From the NCBI RefSeq assembly GCF_017696085.1, contig NZ_JAAORH010000003.1, positions 496,001 to 560,000 of the forward strand: 64,000 nucleotides of DNA. The letters are read 5' to 3'. Below the pieces are notes generated by a model. The model saw nothing but the letters and a program-made list of their open reading frames with translations. It was not told the DNA's origin and did not search any database. Numbering within the stretch: the first letter of the stretch is position 1; each line of letters opens with the position of its first letter. This stretch comes from Prochlorococcus marinus XMU1410. GTDB taxonomy: Bacteria > Cyanobacteriota > Cyanobacteriia > PCC-6307 > Cyanobiaceae. Made by a program: the position numbers and the translations under genes. This document shows positions 38,393-47,943 of this stretch, in pieces.

Positions 38393-39070
38393 ATGAAAAT
38401 GACAAATTTTTTACCCTTAGTCGAACAATTTCATTCATTACAAGGTGAAGGTTATCACGCTGGAAAAAGTGCTTTTTTTGTAAGACTAGCCGGATGTAAA
38501 GTTGGATGTTCGTGGTGCGATACCAAGAATTCATGGGACGAGAAAAAACACCCTTCTATATCAATTGAAAAAATAATAGATCGCATAAAAATTGCCAGAA
38601 AAAAAGGAGCATCTTTTTGCGTTATTACAGGTGGAGAACCTTTACAACATAACTTGGATAATTTTTGCAAAGCCATAAAAAAAATGACGATAGGAGAAGA
38701 TCAAAAGCCAATGAATATTCATATTGAGACAAGTGGAGTTAATTCGATATCAGGAAGCTATGACTGGATTACTTTATCTCCCAAAAGACACTCACCTCCA
38801 AAAAATTATTTTTTAAAAAACTGTAATGAAATCAAAATAATCATAAATGAAATAGAAGATATTGAATTTGCTATTCAAATAAAAAAAGAAACTTTAAAAC
38901 AATATCAACTGTCTAAAAGCGAAGATGGCTTAAAAAAAGAAGATAAAATTTTTTATTTACAGCCAGCATGGAACAATACGAATGGTTTTTCTCTTGCTAT
39001 CGATTTCGTAAAAAATAACCCCGATTGGAAATTGAGCCTTCAAACTCACAAATATTTAAAAATTAATTGA
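38393..39070 (+). CDS. queE: 7-carboxy-7-deazaguanine synthase
   Basis: Radical SAM enzyme converting 6-carboxytetrahydropterin to 7-carboxy-7-deazaguanine on the preQ0/queuosine path. The cluster-binding cysteines are in AGCKVGCSWCDTKNSW (C-x3-C-x2-C), and FHSLQGEGYHAGKSAFFVRL precedes them as in other QueE proteins. VITGGEPLQHN is the SAM-contacting GGE motif. Length 225 residues; an alternative ATG two codons in, at 38399, is equally plausible. queC starts 6 bases downstream, so the two steps are encoded together. Confidence 0.94.
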   Translation: MKMTNFLPLVEQFHSLQGEGYHAGKSAFFVRLAGCKVGCSWCDTKNSWDEKKHPSISIEKIIDRIKIARKKGASFCVITGGEPLQHNLDNFCKAIKKMTIGEDQKPMNIHIETSGVNSISGSYDWITLSPKRHSPPKNYFLKNCNEIKIIINEIEDIEFAIQIKKETLKQYQLSKSEDGLKKEDKIFYLQPAWNNTNGFSLAIDFVKNNPDWKLSLQTHKYLKIN

Positions 39071-39076
39071 AATCAT

Positions 39077-39751
39077 ATGACTCTTAAAAATAAATCGATA
39101 GTAGTTTTATTATCTGGAGGTTTAGATTCTTCTACAGTTACTGGTATCGCAAAAAAATCCGAAGCTAAAATTTTTGGCCTTTCATTTGACTACGGTCAAC
39201 GTCATAAAAAAGAATTAAATTCTGCATCAATAATTGCAAAACACTTTGATATCGAAGAATTTAAAATCATTAAGCTTGACTTATCTTTATGGGGAGGCTC
39301 GTCATTAACTGATACTCAAAAAAATATTCCAATAGAAGGAGTACAAACTAATAAAATTCCTAATACTTATGTTCCTGGGAGAAATACTATATTTATTTCT
39401 GTTGCACTAAGTTATGCCGAAGCAATAGATGCTGATTTTATAGGATTAGGAGTTAATGCACTAGATTATTCTGGTTATCCAGATTGCAGACCTGACTACA
39501 TTAAAAAATTTCAAGAGTTAGCAGATTTAGCTAATAAAAGAGGAAGAGAAAATAATCCTATAAAACTTTGGACACCACTATTAGATTTAAATAAAGAAGA
39601 AATTATTAAATTAGCTTTTAATAATCATGTCCCTTTAGATAAAACATGGAGTTGTTATTCGGGTAATTCAAAACCATGCGGTAAGTGTGATAGCTGCAGA
39701 ATTAGAAATGCCGCTTATGAAAAATGGCTTAAAAACAATATTAAAAAATGA
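39077..39751 (+). CDS. queC: 7-cyano-7-deazaguanine (preQ0) synthase
   Basis: ATP-dependent nitrile-forming enzyme that turns 7-carboxy-7-deazaguanine into preQ0. The PP-loop ATP pyrophosphatase motif is VLLSGGLDSSTVTG at residues 10-23. Zinc is bound by cysteines in SCYSGNSKPCGKCDSCRIRN. PGRNTIFISVALSYAEAID is a family block. Length 224 residues. Its stop overlaps the pabB start in an ATGA arrangement (39748-39751), so translation of the two is probably coupled. PreQ0 feeds queuosine in tRNA. Confidence 0.95.
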   Translation: MTLKNKSIVVLLSGGLDSSTVTGIAKKSEAKIFGLSFDYGQRHKKELNSASIIAKHFDIEEFKIIKLDLSLWGGSSLTDTQKNIPIEGVQTNKIPNTYVPGRNTIFISVALSYAEAIDADFIGLGVNALDYSGYPDCRPDYIKKFQELADLANKRGRENNPIKLWTPLLDLNKEEIIKLAFNNHVPLDKTWSCYSGNSKPCGKCDSCRIRNAAYEKWLKNNIKK

Positions 39752-41064
39752 AAATAAAAAAAATAATTCTAGAAAAATGGATAGATCCAGCACTGATTAC
39801 GCATCATCTAACAAAAAAATTCGGAGATAAAGGATTAGCTTGGCTAGACAGTGATGGCAAAGAAAATGGGGAATGGTCAATAATAGGAATTAAACCTAAA
39901 AAAATAATCCAATCAAGAGATATCAATAACTTAGACAAAACTAATAATCCATTTAACAATTTAAGAAATATTGAAAAAGGATTTTGGATCGGATGGTTAA
40001 GTTATGAAGCTGGAGTTTTCATAGAACCCAAAAACCCATGGCGAAAATCTAATATGGCAACTTTATGGATAGCATCATATGATCCAATCATTAAATGTAA
40101 TCTAATAAAAAAAGAAATAATTATCGAAGGCACAAACTCATCTGAACTAGTGAATTATAAAAACATAATCAACAATATTAAAAATATTGAAGAAAAAAAT
40201 ATTATTAAAACAAATTTGAATTTTGATTTTTCAAAAATTAATTTGGACGAAATGGCTGAAAAATTTCAGAAAAATATTCTAAAATTGAAAAAATTAATTT
40301 CCTTAGGGGATATATTTCAGGCAAACCTAACAACTAAATGCGAAATTGAATCTTCCAAAAACTATAATCCCCTTGATATTTATTTGAAAATAAGAAGGAA
40401 ATTAAGAGCTCCCTTTGGAGGAATAATAATAAATAATGATAATTATAAAGAGGCTGTATTATCTACCTCGCCAGAAAGATTTATAAAATTAGATAATAAA
40501 AATTTTGTAGAATCAAGACCAATCAAAGGAACTAGATCTAGAGATAAGGATTTAAATCAAGACGCACTTAATGCTATCGATTTAATAACTAACGAAAAAG
40601 ATAGAGCCGAAAATATAATGATTGTTGACCTAATAAGAAATGATTTAAGTAAAGTTTGCGAAACAGGAAGTATTATGGTGCCAGAAATATTAAAACTTGA
40701 AAGTTTCTTAAAAGTTCATCATCTAACGTCAGTAATCAGAGGCAAATTAAAAAAAGACAAAAACTGGATTGATTTACTAAAAGCTTGTTGGCCTGGGGGC
40801 TCTATAACTGGAGCACCTAAATTAAGATCATGCCAGAGACTTTTTGAATTAGAAGAATGTGAACGTGGACCATACTGTGGCTCATTTTTGAAGCTTGACT
40901 GGAATGGAGAGTTTGACAGCAATATACTAATAAGATCATTTTTAATTAAAGACAAAAAAATCAATATATATGCTGGTTGCGGAATAGTTATTGACTCAAA
41001 CCCTGAAGAGGAAACTAATGAACTAAAGTGGAAACTTTTACCGTTAATTGATTCACTCAAATGA
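39748..41064 (+). CDS. pabB: Aminodeoxychorismate synthase component I
   Basis: Chorismate-utilising enzyme adding ammonia to give 4-amino-4-deoxychorismate for folate. The key clue is SRPIKGTRSRD with Lys260: PabB proteins have Lys in this PIKGT position while anthranilate synthases (TrpE) have PIAGT. IMIVDLIRNDLSKVC, CWPGGSITGAPK and IYAGCGIVIDSNPEEE are the conserved chorismate-binding blocks. Length 438 residues. It overlaps queC by 4 bases at the start and pabC by 4 at the end. The amidotransferase partner (PabA/TrpG) is not in this window. Confidence 0.92.
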   Translation: MKIKKIILEKWIDPALITHHLTKKFGDKGLAWLDSDGKENGEWSIIGIKPKKIIQSRDINNLDKTNNPFNNLRNIEKGFWIGWLSYEAGVFIEPKNPWRKSNMATLWIASYDPIIKCNLIKKEIIIEGTNSSELVNYKNIINNIKNIEEKNIIKTNLNFDFSKINLDEMAEKFQKNILKLKKLISLGDIFQANLTTKCEIESSKNYNPLDIYLKIRRKLRAPFGGIIINNDNYKEAVLSTSPERFIKLDNKNFVESRPIKGTRSRDKDLNQDALNAIDLITNEKDRAENIMIVDLIRNDLSKVCETGSIMVPEILKLESFLKVHHLTSVIRGKLKKDKNWIDLLKACWPGGSITGAPKLRSCQRLFELEECERGPYCGSFLKLDWNGEFDSNILIRSFLIKDKKINIYAGCGIVIDSNPEEETNELKWKLLPLIDSLK

Positions 41065-41888
41065 TTGAAACATTAGGCTGGCATAAGGATCAATGGTTGG
41101 ATATTGATAGAATATTTATTGCTGCTAATAATAGAGGATTAAGATTTGCTGATGGTATATTTGAAACCATTTTGATAAAAGAAAACAAACCTATTCTTTT
41201 TGGTGAACATCTGAAAAGGTTAGAAAAAAGTAGCAAGATTTTAAATATTAATCTCAAAATAAATAAATTAACTTTGAAACAACTTATTCACGATGGAATT
41301 AGAAAGTTATCACTTAAAAATGATCAATTTGCTTCAGTAAGAATAAACTATAGTCGAGGAACTAATGTAGGGCGAACACTAACAATTGATAGCACTGCAG
41401 AGACAAAAGATTTGGATAATATATGGCTTGAGTTCTATAGAATCAAACCAAATTTTAATCCAATAAGCGTTTGCATTAGTCAAACAGAAAAAATAAATGA
41501 ATTCAGTCTTATAAGTAAATGCAAAACATTTTCATATAATCAGGCAATACAAGTTTTGACAGAAGCTAATGAAAAATCATTTGATGATTCTATCCTTTTG
41601 AATACATCAGGTGAACTTTGTTGTGGAAGTACATTTAATCTTCTAATTAAAAGAAATAATCAATGGATAACTCCTAGAAAAGAGAGTGGCTGTTTAGAGG
41701 GGATTATGATTTCTAAAGCTTTAAAATTGAAAATTGTAAAAGAAGAATTAATTACTCCAGAATTTCAAAATGATGACATAATAATTGCAATTAATAGCTT
41801 ATCTTGCAGACAAGTTAATCAAGTTAATGATTTAAAGCTTAAACCTAAATTCGATCCAATTTATTTTTGGGATTTATTATATAGTTGA
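41061..41888 (+). CDS. pabC: Aminodeoxychorismate lyase-like class IV aminotransferase
   Basis: Fold-type IV PLP protein. It contains NNRGLRFADGIFETILIKEN at the N terminus and, after the likely Schiff-base lysine in ISKCKTFSYNQAIQV, the cofactor-binding LLNTSGELCCGSTFNLLIKR. Length 275 residues. The start codon overlaps the pabB stop in an ATGA junction, which makes 4-aminobenzoate formation the natural reading; branched-chain or D-amino-acid aminotransferases share the fold. Its 3' end overlaps the convergent cobA gene by 28 bases. Confidence 0.87.
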   Translation: MIETLGWHKDQWLDIDRIFIAANNRGLRFADGIFETILIKENKPILFGEHLKRLEKSSKILNINLKINKLTLKQLIHDGIRKLSLKNDQFASVRINYSRGTNVGRTLTIDSTAETKDLDNIWLEFYRIKPNFNPISVCISQTEKINEFSLISKCKTFSYNQAIQVLTEANEKSFDDSILLNTSGELCCGSTFNLLIKRNNQWITPRKESGCLEGIMISKALKLKIVKEELITPEFQNDDIIIAINSLSCRQVNQVNDLKLKPKFDPIYFWDLLYS

Positions 41889-42676
41889 ACTTTACTAATA
41901 TCTGGTAAATAGACATCAGATACTTTAGTTATATTGTTATTAACCTTAAATTCAACAATTTTTCCAATAATTATAATTGATGGAGCTGAAAATTCTTTAT
42001 CTTTAATTTTATCCGGAAGATTATTTAATTTTTCTATCAAACATTTTTGATTTTTTAAAGTAGCTTCTTGAATCACAGCGCATTTAGTATTCTTATCTAA
42101 ACCACCTAGAATTAATTCTTCCACAATATATTCAATATTTTTTATACCCATAAAAATTACTAAGCTATCTGATGATTTAGCTAAATCTCTCCAATTCACT
42201 GTCTTTTTTTCCTTATCTACATGCTCGTGTCCAGTGACGAAAGTTACGGAACTAGCAGCATCTCTATGGGTTAGAGGAATACCAAAATATGTGGGGGCAG
42301 CTATCCCAGAAGTAATACCAGGAACAATTTCAACTAAAATTCCATTTTTTTCTAAAATCGATACCTCTTCACCACCTCGAGAAAAGACGAATGGATCTCC
42401 CCCTTTAAGCCTTACGACATTTTTGCCTTCTTTTGCCAATTTTAAAATAAGAGCATTAGTTTCAGCCTGAGGTACAGAACACTTCCCAGCTCTTTTGCCT
42501 ACATGGAAAATTTCTGTATTTTTTCCTGCCTCTTTTGTTATTTCATCAGGAATTAAAGCATCATGAACTAATGCATCACAATTTTTTATTAGGCGTAAAG
42601 CTTTAAGAGTTAAAAGCTCAGGGTCACCAGGACCTGCGCCAACCAAGTAAACAATGCCGGGCACAATAATCTCCAT
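41861..42676 (-). CDS. cobA: Uroporphyrinogen-III C-methyltransferase
   Basis: SAM-dependent methylation of uroporphyrinogen III to precorrin-2, the branch to siroheme and cobalamin. The sequence has VYLVGAGPGDPELLTLKALR at the N terminus, VRLKGGDPFVFSRGGEE and EIVPGITSGIAAPTYFGIPL, both hallmarks, and THRDAASSVTFVTGHE. It is a stand-alone methyltransferase of 271 residues, not fused to a HemD or CysG-like domain. I prefer ATG at 42676 over the TTG at 42682. It diverges from the MFS gene. Confidence 0.94.
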   Translation of the reverse strand: MEIIVPGIVYLVGAGPGDPELLTLKALRLIKNCDALVHDALIPDEITKEAGKNTEIFHVGKRAGKCSVPQAETNALILKLAKEGKNVVRLKGGDPFVFSRGGEEVSILEKNGILVEIVPGITSGIAAPTYFGIPLTHRDAASSVTFVTGHEHVDKEKKTVNWRDLAKSSDSLVIFMGIKNIEYIVEELILGGLDKNTKCAVIQEATLKNQKCLIEKLNNLPDKIKDKEFSAPSIIIIGKIVEFKVNNNITKVSDVYLPDISKVQLYNKSQK

Positions 42677-42721
42677 TAACAAGTATGGTAGTAAAAGTTA
42701 ATCGCAATGAAGGTAAATATT

Positions 42722-43990
42722 ATGAAAGAAAGTTTATTAAAACCAAATAAAAAATTTACTCTCCTTAGTGCGTTTATCACTCTTCTAAATGATCGTTTAA
42801 GTGAAAGTATACTGTTACCTATATTACCCTCTTTTGTTTTACTGTTTGATTCTAAAGCAAGTACATATGGTTTATTATCATGCACTTATCAATTAGCCCA
42901 ATTTACAGCTTCTCCTTTTATAGGACTTATGAGTGATAGATATGGAAGAAGACCTGTCACTCTTTTTTGTATTACTGGTTCAGTAATAGGAATATCAATA
43001 TTATCTTTTACAGTTCTTTTTAATTGGTCAAATTCAATAGCCTCTATTCCGTTATTTTTATTATTTTTAGCGAGACTAATTGACGGTTTAAGTGGGGGAA
43101 CTGCAGCTACTGCAACAACAATTCTTGCAGATATTTCAAGCCCTGAAAAAAGAGCAAAAACTTTTGGGCTTATTGGTGTAGCTTTTGGTTTAAGTTTTTT
43201 CTTAGGTAATATTTTTGTTGTAATTTTTGCAAGAAATACAAATAATAATTTTATTATTCCAGTTTTGATAGCCTCAATCATTCCAATAATAAATTTTCTC
43301 CTTGTATTTTTTTACTTACCAGAAACCAAACCTAATAGTGACTCAAGTCAATCAAAAACTATTTTTAAAAACCCTTTAAAAGCTCTATTTACAGTCTTCA
43401 AAGAAGAAAAGATTAAAAAATTATCATTAGCTTTTTTTATTTACTTTATTGCTTTTACTGGATTGACCAATATCCTGATATTTTTCCTTCAAGAATCTTT
43501 AAACTGGACGACCAAAGCATCAAGTGGAACTCTTGTTGTAGTAGGAATCATTGCAATTATCGTTCAAGGAGGATTAATTGGGCCTCTGGTAAAGCAATTT
43601 GGCGAAATGCGATTAACACTGGTCGGATCAGGCTTTATTCTTGTGGCATGTGCTCTTTTAATAACTACTCCAAAAGAAAATGCGACAATTAATATTTATT
43701 CAGCTGTTTCATTTTTAGCCGTTGGGGCAGGGTTAATTACGCCCACGTTAAGAGCACTAATATCTAAGAAATTAGAAATTGATAAACAAGGATCAATTTT
43801 AAGTAACCTTCAGGGTCTACAAAGTCTTGGTGGAGTTTTAGGCATTGCAATGGCCGGAAGGGTTTATGATAGTTTTGGTCCTAAATCGCCTTTTATAGCT
43901 GGTTCCGTAATCTTACTTTTCATGATATACCTTATTGCAGAGGGTAAAAATAATAATTCTTTTAAAAATCAAAAATTAAAAGTTTTTTAA
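42722..43990 (+). CDS. Major facilitator superfamily transporter
   Basis: Secondary transporter with about 12 membrane helices in 422 residues. The MFS motif GLMSDRYGRRPVTLF is in the loop between helices 2 and 3, and FLARLIDGLSGGTAATATTI resembles drug/sugar transporter helix 4. A soluble loop near the middle (LPETKPNSDSSQSKTI) separates the halves. The family includes TetA-like multidrug exporters, but the substrate cannot be read here. AAGG at 42710-42713 lies 8 bases before ATG 42722, favouring it over the ATG at 42707. Its stop overlaps the ppk start (TAATG). Confidence 0.85.
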   Translation: MKESLLKPNKKFTLLSAFITLLNDRLSESILLPILPSFVLLFDSKASTYGLLSCTYQLAQFTASPFIGLMSDRYGRRPVTLFCITGSVIGISILSFTVLFNWSNSIASIPLFLLFLARLIDGLSGGTAATATTILADISSPEKRAKTFGLIGVAFGLSFFLGNIFVVIFARNTNNNFIIPVLIASIIPIINFLLVFFYLPETKPNSDSSQSKTIFKNPLKALFTVFKEEKIKKLSLAFFIYFIAFTGLTNILIFFLQESLNWTTKASSGTLVVVGIIAIIVQGGLIGPLVKQFGEMRLTLVGSGFILVACALLITTPKENATINIYSAVSFLAVGAGLITPTLRALISKKLEIDKQGSILSNLQGLQSLGGVLGIAMAGRVYDSFGPKSPFIAGSVILLFMIYLIAEGKNNNSFKNQKLKVF

Positions 43991-46068
43991 TGAAAAGCCA
44001 GACTGATGTTTTTATTAATAGAGAATTAAGTTGGATTGAATTCAATAAAAGAGTACTCCTTACTGGTATGGAAAAAGAGTACAAAATTCTAGATAAAGTA
44101 AAATTCTTTTCAATTTTTAGTAATAATCTAGATGAATTTTTTATGGTAAGGGTGGCTTCATTAAAAGCTCAAGTTGAAGCAGGAATAACTAAAAAAAGTA
44201 TTGATGGACTCACCCCTAAAGAGCAATTAGCAAAAATTAACAAAGAAGTAAAAAAATTAACCACTCTTCAAGAAAACTATGTCAATAATGAATTAAATAA
44301 TGAATTAAAAAAACAAGGTATAATTTTAAAAAAATATAAGGACCTAAGTGAAAATCAAAGAAATTGGTGTAATAACTTCTTTACAACATCTATTTTCCCT
44401 TTATTAACACCATTAGTTGTTGATCCTGCACATCCATTTCCTTTTATAAGTAATTTAAGTCTCAATTTAGCAGCTTTAATAAAGGATAAGGAAGATTCTA
44501 AAAATCAGTTTGTCAGAGTAAAAATACCAACAAAAAATATACCCCGATTTATACGAATTCCCAATGAAATTAGTCAACTTAGTGATGAAAGTTCTCACTA
44601 TTTCATAAGTGTTGAAGATTTAATTGGGAATAATATAAATACTTTATTTAACGGAATGGAATGTATAAATTACTCTTTTTTTAGAGTGACAAGAGATGCA
44701 GATTTAGAATTAAAAGAACTTGAAGCTGATGATTTACTTATAGCTGTTGAACAAAGTTTGCAAAAAAGAAGATTAGGTGGAGACGTAGTTAGATTAGAAG
44801 TGGAGTCAGATATGCCAGAAAATATTCTAAAGTTACTTATTGAAAGTATCTCAATACAGAAAGAATATATATACTTTTGCAAAAGTTTATTAGGCCTAGA
44901 CGATTTAAATCACCTAACAAAAATTGATAGAGATGATTTAAAAGAAAATCTACTAATTGGAAAAACTCACCCAGAATTAAAACATTTAGATTTGCCTTCA
45001 AACAAAAATCCTAGTTCTATTTTCAAGATACTTAGAAAAAAAAATATTATGCTTCATCATCCCTATGACTTATTTAAAACTTCAGTTGAAGAATTTATAA
45101 GCAAAGCAGCTGATGATCCACTTGTAATGGCTATAAAAATTACTTTATATCGAGTTTCCCAAGACTCGCCTATCATTGCAGCTTTAATGAGAGCTGCAGA
45201 GAATGGAAAAGAAGTAATGACTCTTGTTGAACTAAAAGCAAGATTTGATGAAGACAATAATATTCAATGGGCAAAACAACTTGAACAAGCTGGAATTCAT
45301 GTTGTATATGGAATCATCGGATTTAAAACACATACAAAAATCGCCTTAATAGTAAGGAAAGAGAAAGGAGGATTAAGGAATTATTTCCATATTGGAACAG
45401 GAAACTATAACTCTAATACTTCAAAGTTTTATACAGATTTAGGATTTCTTTCAACGGATCCTGATATTGCATCAGATTTACTTGAGTTATTTAACTACTT
45501 ATCTGGTTTTTCTAAACAAAAAAGTTATCAAAAGTTATTAGTTTCTCCCTCATCGATGAGAGAGAAATTTATATTTCTGATAAAGAGAGAAATTAAAAAT
45601 GCAGAAGAAGGCAAAAAAGCCGAAATAATCGCAAAAATGAATTCTTTAGTTGACCCAGAAATAATTAAACTGCTTTATTTAGCTTCAGACTCAGGTGTAA
45701 AAATTAGCCTCATCATAAGAGGTATTTGTTGCCTATATCCCCAAAGAAAAAATTTAAGTGAAAACATTAAAGTTATAAGCATTATTGGCCATTTTCTTGA
45801 ACACTCAAGAATTTTTTGGTTTTGTAATAACGGGGATAATGAAGTTTTTATAGGGAGTGCAGATTGGATGAGAAGAAATCTTGATAGAAGAATAGAAGCT
45901 GTTACTCCTATAGAGGATTATGAATTGAAATCTAAAATATACACGCTTTTGCAAACTTACATTAAAGATAATTACTTTTCTTGGATAATGAAAGATGATG
46001 GTTCATATTCGAAATATGAATTAGATTCATCGCATAATCGTTCGCAAATTGACCTCATAGAAAAATAA
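43990..46068 (+). CDS. ppk: Polyphosphate kinase
   Basis: Polymerises the terminal phosphate of ATP into polyphosphate and can run in reverse. The N domain opens with FINRELSWIEFNKRVL, and NNLDEFFMVRVASLKAQVEA follows. The autophosphorylated histidine is His448 in FKTHTKIALIVRKE and the second conserved histidine is His605 in FLEHSRIFWF, each in one of the two phospholipase-D-like domains. FHIGTGNYNSNTSKFYTDLG is also diagnostic. Length 692 residues. Translation is coupled to the MFS gene by the TAATG overlap. Phosphorus storage fits a marine oligotroph. Confidence 0.97.
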   Translation: MKSQTDVFINRELSWIEFNKRVLLTGMEKEYKILDKVKFFSIFSNNLDEFFMVRVASLKAQVEAGITKKSIDGLTPKEQLAKINKEVKKLTTLQENYVNNELNNELKKQGIILKKYKDLSENQRNWCNNFFTTSIFPLLTPLVVDPAHPFPFISNLSLNLAALIKDKEDSKNQFVRVKIPTKNIPRFIRIPNEISQLSDESSHYFISVEDLIGNNINTLFNGMECINYSFFRVTRDADLELKELEADDLLIAVEQSLQKRRLGGDVVRLEVESDMPENILKLLIESISIQKEYIYFCKSLLGLDDLNHLTKIDRDDLKENLLIGKTHPELKHLDLPSNKNPSSIFKILRKKNIMLHHPYDLFKTSVEEFISKAADDPLVMAIKITLYRVSQDSPIIAALMRAAENGKEVMTLVELKARFDEDNNIQWAKQLEQAGIHVVYGIIGFKTHTKIALIVRKEKGGLRNYFHIGTGNYNSNTSKFYTDLGFLSTDPDIASDLLELFNYLSGFSKQKSYQKLLVSPSSMREKFIFLIKREIKNAEEGKKAEIIAKMNSLVDPEIIKLLYLASDSGVKISLIIRGICCLYPQRKNLSENIKVISIIGHFLEHSRIFWFCNNGDNEVFIGSADWMRRNLDRRIEAVTPIEDYELKSKIYTLLQTYIKDNYFSWIMKDDGSYSKYELDSSHNRSQIDLIEK

Positions 46069-46262
46069 AATTAATATTGATTTTTACAACATTTAAAAAA
46101 ATACTTAATATTTTAAATTTTTTTTATTTTTTATAAAATCTTCTCATATCAATGGATTTCAAGAAATAAGCTTTTAAAAAAAAATTTTTGTCTTTAAAAT
46201 TTCAACGTAAAAGTAGTTTTTATTTCTATTTCAGTGCTAGCTTTTTAAAAAATCCATTATTT

Positions 46263-46268
46263 AGGAGG
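46263..46268 (+). promoter_or_regulatory. Strong ribosome binding site of the sigma factor gene
   Basis: AGGAGG lies 5 bases before GTG at 46274 and 8 bases before ATG at 46277. Such a complete site is unusual here, since many genes in the window lack one. The preceding 195 bases (46069-46262) hold no gene; they are AT-rich and presumably carry the promoter. Confidence 0.6.
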
Positions 46269-46273
46269 CCAGG

Positions 46274-47296
46274 GTGATGGGGATCCCTCTGGAATCTGCG
46301 AAAAGCTCTTCAGATAATAATTTTGATGAGCCAAGATTACCAAACACTGCGGGCAAGTCTCGCAAATCGAAATCCAGTCTTACGGCAAAACAAAGCCAAA
46401 AAAAATCTGGCAGACTAGCTTCAGATTCTATTGGCCATTACTTAAGTAGCATTGGAAGAGTACCTCTTTTGACTCCAGCAGAGGAAATAGAGTTAGCTCA
46501 TCATGTTCAGAACATGAAAAAGTTGCTACAAATTCCTGAAACTGATAGAACCCAACGAAATCTTTATCAAATTAAGATTGGCAAAAGAGCAAGAGATAGA
46601 ATGATGGCTGCTAATCTAAGGCTCGTTGTCTCGGTTGCAAAAAAATACCAAAACCAAGGGCTTGAATTATTAGATCTTGTCCAGGAAGGAGCTATTGGCC
46701 TTGAAAGAGCTGTAGATAAATTTGATCCTGCTATGGGATATAAATTCTCAACTTATGCTTACTGGTGGATTAGACAAGGAATGACGAGGGCAATTGATAA
46801 CAGTGCTAGAACAATCCGTTTGCCTATTCACATAAGTGAAAAACTGTCCAAAATGAGAAGAGTCTCTAGAGAATTATCACATAAATTTGGCAGACAACCT
46901 ACAAGATTGGAAATGGCAAATGAGATGGGAATTGATCAAAAAGATTTAGAAGATTTAATTTCTCAAAGTGCTCCTTGCGCCTCCCTAGATGCACATGCAA
47001 GAGGGGAAGAAGACAGAAGTACTCTTGGTGAACTCATACCTGATCCAAACTGTGAAGAGCCTATGGAGGGTATGGATAGAACTATTCAAAAAGAGCATTT
47101 AGGAACTTGGCTTTCTCAATTAAATGAAAGAGAGCAAAAAATCATGAAGCTCAGATTTGGGCTAGATGGTGAAGAACCATTAACACTCGCAGAAATAGGA
47201 AGACAAATTAATGTTTCACGAGAAAGAGTAAGGCAACTAGAAGCTAAAGCAATATTAAAGCTTCGAGTAATGACAACTCATCAAAAAGCAGCTTAA
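46274..47296 (+). CDS. Group 2 RNA polymerase sigma factor, RpoD-like
   Basis: Sigma-70 family protein of 340 residues. Region 1.2 starts at DSIGHYLSSIGRVPLLTPAE. Region 2 includes NLRLVVSVAKKYQNQG, LDLVQEGAIGLERAVDKFDP and KFSTYAYWWIRQGMTRAI, which recognises the -10 element. Region 3 follows, and region 4.2 holds the helix-turn-helix LAEIGRQINVSRERVRQLEA. Region 1.1 of a primary sigma is absent and replaced by a short Ser/Lys-rich head, so this is a group 2 alternative factor rather than the principal one. The start is GTG 46274 or ATG 46277. Group 2 sigmas in cyanobacteria serve light, nutrient and circadian responses; the trigger here is unknown. Confidence 0.9.
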   Translation: MMGIPLESAKSSSDNNFDEPRLPNTAGKSRKSKSSLTAKQSQKKSGRLASDSIGHYLSSIGRVPLLTPAEEIELAHHVQNMKKLLQIPETDRTQRNLYQIKIGKRARDRMMAANLRLVVSVAKKYQNQGLELLDLVQEGAIGLERAVDKFDPAMGYKFSTYAYWWIRQGMTRAIDNSARTIRLPIHISEKLSKMRRVSRELSHKFGRQPTRLEMANEMGIDQKDLEDLISQSAPCASLDAHARGEEDRSTLGELIPDPNCEEPMEGMDRTIQKEHLGTWLSQLNEREQKIMKLRFGLDGEEPLTLAEIGRQINVSRERVRQLEAKAILKLRVMTTHQKAA

Positions 47297-47301
47297 ACAA
47301 A

Positions 47302-47943
47302 TTGATAAAATTTACTGCAATTTTATTATATTTATTTTCAATTTTTTTAATATCAATAGTTTTTAAAAAATATAATGAAGATAGCAGAGAAATCGTCAGA
47401 AAAATCATACATATTGGAATAGGACCTTTAATACCAATTGCTCTATTTTTAAAAATTAATCAAAACTCTGCTCTAATTTTTACAGGAATTGTTTCATTAA
47501 TGGTTTTCATAAATTACAACTATAAATTATTTCCAACAATTGAGGATGTTGAGAGAAAAAGTTATGGGACATTATTTTATTGTCTAAGTTTATTTATTTT
47601 GATTTATCTTTTCTGGGATAAAGATCCATATGCACTAATTAGTGGATTTTTCATAATGACTTTTGGTGATGGATTAGCTGGATTAATCGGAAAAAGCTTT
47701 AACTCAAAGAGTTGGATGTTTTTTCAACAAAAAAAATCTTTATATGGAACCATAACAATGTTTTTAACAAGTTTGATAGTAGTTTGCTCAATAGGATACT
47801 CTCAACAAAATAGTCTAAATTTAAATTATTTTACAATAGCTTTTATTGCGACTTTGCTCGAACAATTTAGTGTTCTAGGAATAGATAATTTCATTGTTCC
47901 AATCTCTTCAGCATTATTTTTTAATTTTTTAATAACTAGCTAA
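47302..47943 (+). CDS. Phytol/dolichol kinase-like membrane protein
   Basis: Integral membrane protein of 213 residues with about six or seven helices. It carries the polyprenol/phytol kinase blocks REIVRKIIHIGIGPLIPIAL, VERKSYGTLFYCLSLF, TFGDGLAGLIGKSF, KKSLYGTITMFLTS and EQFSVLGIDNFIVPI. In plants and Synechocystis, VTE5-like members phosphorylate phytol from chlorophyll breakdown for tocopherol or chlorophyll reuse; that is the probable role. The start is TTG at 47302, 5 bases after the sigma factor stop. It overlaps the convergent DAHP synthase gene by 8 bases. Confidence 0.82.
   Translation: MIKFTAILLYLFSIFLISIVFKKYNEDSREIVRKIIHIGIGPLIPIALFLKINQNSALIFTGIVSLMVFINYNYKLFPTIEDVERKSYGTLFYCLSLFILIYLFWDKDPYALISGFFIMTFGDGLAGLIGKSFNSKSWMFFQQKKSLYGTITMFLTSLIVVCSIGYSQQNSLNLNYFTIAFIATLLEQFSVLGIDNFIVPISSALFFNFLITS

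Noticed and set aside
46151..46258. Inverted repeat AATGGATT / AATCCATT upstream of the sigma factor gene
   Set aside because: Eight bases with a loop of about 92 bases in AT-rich DNA is expected by chance and shows no terminator or operator features.
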